This document shows positions 1 through 5,486 of a DNA stretch of 13,068 nucleotides, in pieces. The DNA is from a bacterium (GTDB lineage: Bacteria; Patescibacteriota; Gracilibacteria; UBA1369; LOWO2-01-FULL-3), in the NCBI GenBank assembly GCA_027622635.1, contig JAQBYK010000021.1, positions 1 through 13,068 of the forward strand, written 5' to 3'. Positions within the stretch are counted from its first letter, which is position 1, and every line of letters starts with the position of its first letter. The notes below the pieces were generated by a model that saw nothing but the letters and a program-made list of their open reading frames with translations, had not been told where the DNA came from and ran no database searches. Both the position numbers and the translations under genes were made by a program.

Positions 1-1072
1 TTGCCTTTCTAGCCATTTCGATTGCAGCTTTGGTTTCAGAAATAGAACCGATTTGATTTAACTTTATTAAAATAGAGTTACAGGCTTTTTCATCAATGCC
101 TTTTTGTAAACGCTTTACATTAGTAACAAGTAGATCATCGCCAACCAGCTGGATCGTTCCACCGGTATTTTCCACCATTTTGCTGAATCCGGCCCAGTCA
201 TCCTGGCTATGAGAATCTTCAATAGAAATAATAGGATATTTGCGAAGTAATACATCATAATATGCGGACAATTCACTGCTGGTGAGTTCCTCGGGTTTTC
301 CATCTACTTTGATTTTATAAACACCATCTTCATAAAATTCACTTGCTGCAACATCCATCGCGATCATAACCTCTTTCCATGGTTTGTAACCGGCACCCTC
401 TATAGCCTCAACGACATAATCCAATGCCGCTTCATTGTGTGGAAGATTAGGAGCAAATCCACCTTCATCTCCGACGGATGTAGACAATCCTTTGCTTTTT
501 AAAATACCTTTTAGTGTATGAAATATTTCAGCACCCATTCGAAGTGCTTGCTTAAAACTATCAGCTCCTACGGGCAGAACCATAAATTCCTGAATATCCA
601 GCCCACTATCGGCATGCTGACCACCGTTCATGATATTCATCATAGGGACTGGCAAAATACGCGCCTCAGGATTAAAATATTCAAATAAGAATTTACCTTT
701 TTCAGCAGCACTTGCGTGTGCACAGGCCATAGAAATAGCCAAAATGGCATTTGCGCCCAGTCGCCCCTTATTTTCAGTCCCATCCAGCTCAATCATTTTT
801 TTATCAATGCCTTCCTGATCCTCGCTGTTCATACCTATAACAGCATCAGCTAACTCACCTTCAACATTAGAAACCGCATTTAGAACACCCTTCCCACCAT
901 ATCTTGATTTATCACCATCTCGTAGCTCAACAGCTTCATGCACGCCTGTTGAAGCTCCACTTGGGACAATTGCTCTACCAAACCCATTCTCAGTAAAAAC
1001 TTCCACTTCTACAGTGGGGTTTCCTCGAGAATCCAAAACTTCTCTGGCACGAATTTTCTCTACTTTTGACAT
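1..1072 (-). CDS. eno: Enolase (phosphopyruvate hydratase), C-terminus beyond the window
   Basis: Enolase converts 2-phosphoglycerate to phosphoenolpyruvate in the cytoplasm, the next-to-last step of glycolysis. I translated 357 residues from the ATG at 1072; bacterial enolases are about 430, so roughly 60-75 are missing past position 1. The N-terminal capping domain opens with DSRGNPTVEVEV (14-25) and the SGASTG loop (38-43). The barrel shows GGQHAD (150-155), GDEGGFAPN with the catalytic acid E203, likely Mg ligands D240 (AMDVAASEF), E285 (SIEDSHSQDDW) and D312 (VGDDLLVTN), and the catalytic base K337 (ILIKLNQIG). All key residues visible in the fragment are intact. There is no Shine-Dalgarno sequence; a promoter sits 7 bases before the ATG, so the mRNA is probably leaderless. 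The gene diverges from the holin-like gene. The identity is secure. Confidence 0.97.
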   Translation of the reverse strand, partial: MSKVEKIRAREVLDSRGNPTVEVEVFTENGFGRAIVPSGASTGVHEAVELRDGDKSRYGGKGVLNAVSNVEGELADAVIGMNSEDQEGIDKKMIELDGTENKGRLGANAILAISMACAHASAAEKGKFLFEYFNPEARILPVPMMNIMNGGQHADSGLDIQEFMVLPVGADSFKQALRMGAEIFHTLKGILKSKGLSTSVGDEGGFAPNLPHNEAALDYVVEAIEGAGYKPWKEVMIAMDVAASEFYEDGVYKIKVDGKPEELTSSELSAYYDVLLRKYPIISIEDSHSQDDWAGFSKMVENTGGTIQLVGDDLLVTNVKRLQKGIDEKACNSILIKLNQIGSISETKAAIEMARKA

Positions 1073-1079
1073 CGTGCGA

Positions 1080-1108
1080 ATACTATCAAACTTGACAAGA
1101 AAGTTCAA
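1080..1108 (-). promoter_or_regulatory. Sigma-70-type promoter of eno, leaderless type
   Basis: On the minus strand, TTGAAC (1108-1103) and TAGTAT (1085-1080) are separated by exactly 17 bases. Only 7 bases lie between the -10 box and the eno ATG at 1072. Transcription would therefore start at or one base before the A of ATG, giving an mRNA with essentially no 5' leader. The promoter interleaves with the oppositely directed promoter at 1092-1120: each -35 lies inside the other's spacer. This is read from the sequence; activity is not tested. Confidence 0.7.
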
Positions 1109-1120
1109 TTTTAGTATGAT
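1092..1120 (+). promoter_or_regulatory. Near-perfect sigma-70-type promoter for the holin-like/MBL/tRNA unit
   Basis: TTGACA (1092-1097, perfect consensus) and TATGAT (1115-1120) are separated by 17 bases. Transcription should start near 1127, giving a leader of about 18 bases before the ATG at 1145. This also rules out the in-frame TTG at 1121 as the start, because it would lie upstream of the mRNA 5' end. No promoter with workable geometry was found before the MBL-fold gene or the tRNA, so this one probably drives all three. Confidence 0.8.
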
Positions 1121-1144
1121 TTGACCACTTTTAACCTCCATCCC

Positions 1145-1420
1145 ATGAAAATAAATCCCAAAAAACTTGGCCTTACACTCGGCATACTCTGGGCTCTTGC
1201 AATTTTAAGTCTCAGCGTATATCCCTGGCTTGCAGGAAAGCTATTTGATGCTCCCGAAAAAGGAACAATGATTCTGGAATTATTTGAAAACACTTATCCT
1301 TGGTTTAATCACACAACGGTAGGCGGCGCACTGCTAGGCGCGCTTTTCGGTTTTCTTGACGCATTTATAGGTGGATTTTTAGTAGGATGGCTGTATAATT
1401 GGCTTCCCGGTAAAAAATAA
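1145..1420 (+). CDS. Small two-helix membrane protein, bacteriophage-holin-like family
   Basis: This 91-residue protein has two hydrophobic segments (about 8-30 and 57-86) and a basic N-terminus (MKINPKKLG). The second helix carries the glycine-rich stretch GGALLGALFGFLDAFIGG, with a buried Asp at 72, and is followed by GWLYNW. The combination of an opening like KKLGLTLGILWALAI and a glycine-rich second helix ending near WLYN matches small proteins that databases label 'bacteriophage holin', found in many archaea and candidate phyla far from any prophage. The label reflects likeness rather than proven lysis. There are no phage genes here, so a general membrane role is as likely. I chose the ATG at 1145 over the in-frame TTG at 1121 because the promoter's -10 box ends at 1120. 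No Shine-Dalgarno is present. The MBL-fold gene follows 11 bases after the stop. Confidence 0.75.
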   Translation: MKINPKKLGLTLGILWALAILSLSVYPWLAGKLFDAPEKGTMILELFENTYPWFNHTTVGGALLGALFGFLDAFIGGFLVGWLYNWLPGKK

Positions 1421-1431
1421 CCTTACAAATC

Positions 1432-2028
1432 ATGGAAATATTATGGCATGACAATACTTGCTTTACTGTACGAGGAAAGAAAAAATCACTCGTAATAAAT
1501 CCTCACAAAGGAGCAGATAAGCTTAAAGGGGACATCGTGTTAAACAGTATCGGAGAAGAAGCAACAGAAGTTCAGGATGCTCATAAAACTTTTGATTGGC
1601 CGGGTGAATATGAAGTTATGGATGTACCAATAAGTGCATTTGAAGCTTGGACAAAAGCAAGATCAAGCGAAAGTGATTCCAAGGCTGACAAGACCCTAAT
1701 TTTTTATTTCCAAATGGGAAAGGTGAAATTTTGTCATTTGGGGGAATTGGGGCATACGCTTACAAGTGAAATGGTAGCGGAAATTGGGGATGTAGATATC
1801 CTAATGATAAAAGTTGGAGAGGGTGCAAATCTGGACTCTAAAAAAGCCATGGAAGTGATAGAGTCAATAGAACCACGAGTTGTAATACCAATGGGAAATA
1901 ATTCTGAATCAATTTCACTTAAAGACTTCGGAGCTGAAAAGATAGAAAGTTTGGACAAATTTGAAGTAAAATCAAGCTCAGACCTTCCTATAGATAAAAT
2001 GCAATATGTTGTTCTAAATAAGGCTTAA
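1432..2028 (+). CDS. Metallo-beta-lactamase-fold protein with degenerate metal site
   Basis: The 198 residues follow the pattern of the MBL-fold 'Zn-dependent hydrolase' group related to UlaG-type proteins. The start, MEILWHDNTCFTVRGKKKSLVINP, corresponds to the usual MEI..LGHSCF..KG...V..DP. Later come a DWPGEYEV element (55-62), KFCHLGELGH (99-108) and EPRVVIPM (147-154). The usual zinc motif HxHxDH, expected after DIV (34-36), is absent: the stretch is NSIGEEATEV. The His normally following IPM is Gly155. Only the CHLG histidine (H102) remains. The fold is therefore probably kept but catalysis lost or changed; a structural or ligand-binding role is possible. No in-frame stop or frameshift is seen, so this looks like a maintained gene. 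It lies 11 bases after the holin-like gene and 10 bases before tRNA-Arg, with no Shine-Dalgarno. Confidence 0.8.
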   Translation: MEILWHDNTCFTVRGKKKSLVINPHKGADKLKGDIVLNSIGEEATEVQDAHKTFDWPGEYEVMDVPISAFEAWTKARSSESDSKADKTLIFYFQMGKVKFCHLGELGHTLTSEMVAEIGDVDILMIKVGEGANLDSKKAMEVIESIEPRVVIPMGNNSESISLKDFGAEKIESLDKFEVKSSSDLPIDKMQYVVLNKA

Positions 2029-2038
2029 TTCTATTCAG

Positions 2039-2113
2039 GTCCCCGTAGTTTAATGGATAGAACAAAGGTTTCCTAAACCTTAGATGCAGGTTCAATTCCC
2101 GCCGGGGACACCA
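2039..2113 (+). tRNA. tRNA-Arg, anticodon CCT
   Basis: A full cloverleaf can be drawn. The acceptor is GTCCCCG (2039-2045) with CGGGGAC (2103-2109), discriminator A2110 and an encoded CCA (2111-2113). The D-stem is 2048-2051 with 2060-2063 and the loop AATGGATA. The anticodon stem AAGGT/ACCTT (2065-2069, 2077-2081) holds the loop TTCCTAA, with anticodon CCT at 2072-2074. The variable loop has 4 bases. The T-stem GCAGG/CCCGC (2086-2090, 2098-2102) closes the loop TTCAATT and has one A-C mismatch (2088-2100). The sequence closely resembles bacterial tRNA-Arg(CCU), which reads AGG. It starts 10 bases after the MBL-fold stop codon and is probably cut from the same transcript. Confidence 0.95.
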
Positions 2114-2116
2114 TAA

Positions 2117-2145
2117 TTGTCAAAATCCACCAAAAATGCTATAAT
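2117..2145 (+). promoter_or_regulatory. Sigma-70-type promoter of the 105-aa/988-aa gene pair
   Basis: TTGTCA (2117-2122) and a perfect TATAAT (2140-2145) have a 17-base spacer. The start of transcription should fall near 2152, about 16 bases before the ATG at 2168. The promoter begins 4 bases after the tRNA's CCA end. A 15-base dyad (2143-2157) overlaps the -10 box and start point. Confidence 0.8.
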
Positions 2146-2157
2146 GATGGGATCATT
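2143..2157. repeat. Inverted repeat over the -10 box and start site (candidate operator)
   Basis: AATGAT (2143-2148) and its exact complement ATCATT (2152-2157) flank a GGG centre. The dyad covers the end of the TATAAT box and the predicted transcription start, where a repressor would block initiation. With six-base arms it could be chance in AT-rich DNA. No matching copy was recognised elsewhere in the window. Confidence 0.35.
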
Positions 2158-2167
2158 TTGAGCATAT

Positions 2168-2485
2168 ATGAGGGAAAAACTAAAAGAAAAAATAAAAAAT
2201 AGTGGCAGCCTGGATTCCAAACAAAGAAAACTTTACTTAAAGTTAGTCGATTATCTGCCTGATGAGAGACTTACAGGGTTGGAGGCTATTTTGACGAAGG
2301 AAAAACAAGATATTGCAGCTTTGGCGGAAAAAAACAAAATCGCCAAATCCGATTTAAACAAAAAATATATCCAGGCCATGAAGGATACCGTGAAAAAGAG
2401 TGAAAAAGAGGCCATCAGCAAGGAAGAGGCCGCAGACCAAGCAGAGGGTGATGCAATACTTAAACAACTAGAAGCACTAGAATGA
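2168..2485 (+). CDS. Uncharacterised 105-residue charged helical protein
   Basis: I do not recognise this protein. It is very rich in Lys and Glu, has no Cys, signal peptide or membrane segment, and looks almost wholly alpha-helical. An N-terminal part (about 1-55, LKEKIKNSGSLDSKQRKLYLKLVDYL) is followed by a likely coiled coil (about 45-100) ending in an acidic tail. It has its own strong promoter and starts the transcript that continues into the 988-residue gene: its TGA overlaps the next ATG as ATGA (2482-2485), a sign of translational coupling. A small acidic or coiled-coil protein coupled to a large unusual one could be a chaperone or adaptor for it, but only the arrangement supports that. 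The ATG at 2168 fits the promoter; no Shine-Dalgarno is seen. Confidence 0.8.
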   Translation: MREKLKEKIKNSGSLDSKQRKLYLKLVDYLPDERLTGLEAILTKEKQDIAALAEKNKIAKSDLNKKYIQAMKDTVKKSEKEAISKEEAADQAEGDAILKQLEALE

Positions 2486-5448
2486 TATTTAGAAACAAAC
2501 GACAATTTGTTTATTTTGGAATGGATAGCTTTGGCGATCGCAGTGACGACTTGGTGTCAAAAGCGGCTAGTGCAGAAAAAAGAATTCAAGAACGATTACA
2601 AAAGGATGCACAAGCAGAGGCGGCGGCACAAGCTCAAGGTGTGGAAGATGAACAGGAAGGGATGTCAAGGCCTATAGAACAATCAGAAGTAAAATCCGGG
2701 GCGCCCGAACAAGTTGCAGAGCAAACAGCGGCTCAGGACATCATTGATGAAAAACAACTGGCTACAGCCTTAAACACAATGAATACAATGATTCAGGAAT
2801 CTCCTGTTTCAGATGAGTACAAAGGTGTAATGCAGAAAGCCCTTGCTGATCTGATGGACGGAAAAAGCGAAGAATTTAGAGGTATTGATGGCACAAGTCA
2901 GAAGGATTTAGTGGATTTGCATGCCAAAGTACTGGGAGAAATCCAAAATTTTACTCAACAGGAAGACGTAAAATTAGCTACCGATACGGTTCAATTATTT
3001 CAAGATAACGCTAATGATGTAAAGGCAACTATAGATCTCAAAACCTACAAAAAGGGCAGTGAACACTATAAAGTCATAGGAACTGAATTGGAAGCAGTTG
3101 GCATCACAGAAGAAGTAATAAAGAATCTTCAAACAATTCAAGGATTAAAAGTAGATGGTAAATGCGGCCCAAAAACCATCAACGCAATTTCCCAAATGCT
3201 GGATTTAGGAGTTCAAACAGAAGTTGGAGACGAAACTCTTTATGAAGGCGCAGAAGAGTCAGTAGAGACAACACAAAGGAGGACGGACATAGAGGCCGGA
3301 TTAATTCCACCTGAGGCACGCGAACAAATTGATGCCGCAATGGATAGAATCTATGCAAAAGAGAAAGTGATGGGAGAAAAAGCACAAAACTATATGAACA
3401 ACCTCATGGCTAATGGAGAAAGCGCTCCAGGGCATGAAGACGACATGGTGAAATATTTAGAGTCATTTAAAGACCTTCTAAATGCCATGGGAGTTATAGT
3501 TGATGTCAAAGAGAGGACGGGTTTAACGGAAATCTCTCAAGAGAGCGAGGTATTGGTATCAACTTTTGCCGCTGATCCCGACAAACATGGCGGGGTTGCA
3601 CTGGCTTCTCAGTACATTCCAATTCCTTCAAACATGAAGGAGCATATGGCCCTTCAAAAAAATGTAGATAGCACAATTGATGCCACTAGTAGAGCATTAT
3701 ATCTAAAGTCGGGGAATCCAAAACTAAAAGATGGTTATGATAAGGCACAGGATAAGATGACGGCCCAGGTCAGATCCGACACTGACGCAATGATGAAAGA
3801 TCCATCCTTATCGGATGGGGTCGAGGATCCGGACAATCCAGATAGAATAAAAGTAAGAGATGCTTTATTGACGGCAAAGGACAATATAATTACAGAGTTT
3901 GACGCATTTACAAGACTTCAGGCGTCTGATCCGGTTGCCTGCCATAAACAAGCGGTAGCATTCCAGGTAAAACTGGCAAAATTAACGGAAGGTGATGGTG
4001 GGGATTACAATTTGGATTTTTCGCAAACAACAAAATTCCCAAATCTCCATACAACATTCATGCAAATTGCAATAAAACTTGAGAATGCGGCAGGGTCGGT
4101 AGCCATAAATGCAATTCAAAATAATCCGGATGTAAATCAATATACAAATGATTATAAGCTTTATGTGCAAAGGAGCCAACCTATAATTCGCTCTGTAGCA
4201 CGACTACAAGAGCAATTGGATCAAGGAGTTGAAATGCCAAGCGAACACTTTATGGACGTATTGCACGAGGGAGCAAGGGAACTTTTAAATAGCCCATTGA
4301 GACTCAGGCTACAGAATAACGGAACTGTTCAAAAACTCGCTGCACTTAAATTTGAAGACACAACAGGGAAAAAATTCAGTAAATTAAACATAGTATTGGA
4401 TGACCTAAAGACAAATGTAAGTGTTACGAATAAGGGTTTGGAAGACGTGAGGGTATTAGCCGCAAGTGTTCTGAAGATGGAAGGATCAACTTCAAAAGCA
4501 TCCACAATGTTAAAAGAAACCGCAGTCTTTACGGCGGTAGTGGCAGGTGCGGTAGCGGGCACTGTTTTGACGGGAGGAATGGCTGGAGGACCAATAGCTA
4601 CATTCGTGGGAGGAGCAATAGCCGGCGGAGCCGGAGCAACTATTTTGGGGCAAGGTACAAAGGCAATTTTAAAAAATGACGCATCCCACTTCTCTCCAAA
4701 GGAACTGGGAAAAGCAATGGCATGGAACACTTTATTTTCAGTTGGAATAGGCGTCGCCGGAGTTGGCGTTAAGGCTGTAGTCGGTAAAACTGCCGGAACC
4801 TTTTTGGCACAGGATGTTGGTCAAGCATTAAAGGGTGTCACAGCAGGAGTGGGAAAGGTGGTGCCACAGGGTATGAAGAATGTAGGAATAGCGGTAAGCA
4901 AAAAAATAGGGGGAAAGGTTATGCATAAAGCAATTCATACAGTCGAACACACAATAAAAGACACCGGTGAAAAATTTGCGGAAAAACAAGTTCATCATTT
5001 GGCACACCATTTAACACATGCGGCCGAGGGTGCCCATAAGTCCGGTGTAGGGAAACTCCTGGCAAATATGGAAAGAACATTGGCAAAGGCTGGTGAAGGA
5101 ACAAAAGCGGTAGGTGAAACTTATGCCGGAGGAGAAACACAGGGGGCGATCGAAGGGGGCGACAAGCCACTTGCCGCCAATGTTTTAGTCGCCAAATTAT
5201 TACCAAAGACGGACGCGGGAATGAAGAAATTTGCATCTTCGGGGCAACTAAACTTAGGTCCGGACATTAAAGGTGTAGCTCAGGATGATGGAGGTTTGGA
5301 TCTAACCTATACACAGGGGAAAATGGATTCAGTAATTGCTATGTTCACAAAACTTGGTATGCCGCAAGGTCACTTACAAGAATTGCAAAGAACGGGAAAA
5401 CTAAAAGTTAATCAAGGAGGTCTTTCAGTCAACGTAGCTTCAGCTTAA
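2482..5448 (+). CDS. Large (988-aa) unrecognised protein with peptidoglycan-binding-like motif and Gly-rich hydrophobic segment
   Basis: No overall family is recognised. In order: a charged, Gln/Glu/Ala-rich, probably disordered N-terminus (20-90); helical segments; a short match to peptidoglycan-binding domain 1 (about 205-240, NLQTIQGLKVDGKCGPKTINAI, the LQ..LGL.VDG..GP.T pattern); a long helical middle (270-660); a Gly/Ala-rich hydrophobic stretch (681-725) and a second hydrophobic one (750-795) that could enter a membrane; a histidine-rich helix (815-852, nine His); and a glycine-containing C-terminus without membrane segments. There is no N-terminal signal peptide. The layout recalls secreted pore-forming or effector-type proteins, but this is inference. 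The first ATG (2482) overlaps the upstream stop; a second in-frame ATG at 2521 (residue 14, MDSFGDRSDD) is a plausible alternative. It is followed by miaB, which has its own promoter. Confidence 0.85.
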   Translation: MIFRNKRQFVYFGMDSFGDRSDDLVSKAASAEKRIQERLQKDAQAEAAAQAQGVEDEQEGMSRPIEQSEVKSGAPEQVAEQTAAQDIIDEKQLATALNTMNTMIQESPVSDEYKGVMQKALADLMDGKSEEFRGIDGTSQKDLVDLHAKVLGEIQNFTQQEDVKLATDTVQLFQDNANDVKATIDLKTYKKGSEHYKVIGTELEAVGITEEVIKNLQTIQGLKVDGKCGPKTINAISQMLDLGVQTEVGDETLYEGAEESVETTQRRTDIEAGLIPPEAREQIDAAMDRIYAKEKVMGEKAQNYMNNLMANGESAPGHEDDMVKYLESFKDLLNAMGVIVDVKERTGLTEISQESEVLVSTFAADPDKHGGVALASQYIPIPSNMKEHMALQKNVDSTIDATSRALYLKSGNPKLKDGYDKAQDKMTAQVRSDTDAMMKDPSLSDGVEDPDNPDRIKVRDALLTAKDNIITEFDAFTRLQASDPVACHKQAVAFQVKLAKLTEGDGGDYNLDFSQTTKFPNLHTTFMQIAIKLENAAGSVAINAIQNNPDVNQYTNDYKLYVQRSQPIIRSVARLQEQLDQGVEMPSEHFMDVLHEGARELLNSPLRLRLQNNGTVQKLAALKFEDTTGKKFSKLNIVLDDLKTNVSVTNKGLEDVRVLAASVLKMEGSTSKASTMLKETAVFTAVVAGAVAGTVLTGGMAGGPIATFVGGAIAGGAGATILGQGTKAILKNDASHFSPKELGKAMAWNTLFSVGIGVAGVGVKAVVGKTAGTFLAQDVGQALKGVTAGVGKVVPQGMKNVGIAVSKKIGGKVMHKAIHTVEHTIKDTGEKFAEKQVHHLAHHLTHAAEGAHKSGVGKLLANMERTLAKAGEGTKAVGETYAGGETQGAIEGGDKPLAANVLVAKLLPKTDAGMKKFASSGQLNLGPDIKGVAQDDGGLDLTYTQGKMDSVIAMFTKLGMPQGHLQELQRTGKLKVNQGGLSVNVASA

Positions 5449-5451
5449 ATC

Positions 5452-5480
5452 TTGCTTACTTAGGCGCACTAACATATCAT
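5452..5480 (+). promoter_or_regulatory. Sigma-70-type promoter of miaB, leaderless type
   Basis: TTGCTT (5452-5457) and TATCAT (5475-5480) have a 17-base spacer. Only AGCGCC (5481-5486) lies between the -10 box and the miaB ATG, so the A of ATG is the expected first base of the mRNA. The promoter fits wholly inside the 38-base gap after the 988-residue gene. Confidence 0.65.
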
Positions 5481-5486
5481 AGCGCC
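5463..5486. repeat. Short inverted repeat flanking the miaB -10 box
   Basis: GGCGC (5463-5467) and GCGCC (5482-5486) are exact complements 14 bases apart and bracket the TATCAT box, the second arm ending right at the ATG. GC-rich arms stand out in this AT-rich gap. It may be an operator, or chance given the five-base arms. Confidence 0.25.

Noticed and set aside
1121..1144. In-frame TTG at 1121 as start of the holin-like gene
   Set aside because: The -10 box ends at 1120, so transcription starts downstream of this codon; the ATG at 1145 also gives the family-like N-terminus.
1145..1420. Remnant prophage suggested by the holin-like and ORF6N genes
   Set aside because: No integrase, structural or lysis genes are nearby, and both families are common as lone chromosomal genes.
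2009..2037. Promoter-like TTGTTC-N17-TATTCA before the tRNA
   Set aside because: It would place the transcription start near 2044, inside the tRNA acceptor stem, so it cannot produce the full tRNA.
4329..4730. 133-codon open frame on the minus strand inside the 988-aa gene
   Set aside because: It is opposite the Gly/Ala-rich stretch; its Pro/Ala-rich translation is what the complement of such codons gives, and it has no promoter or family likeness.
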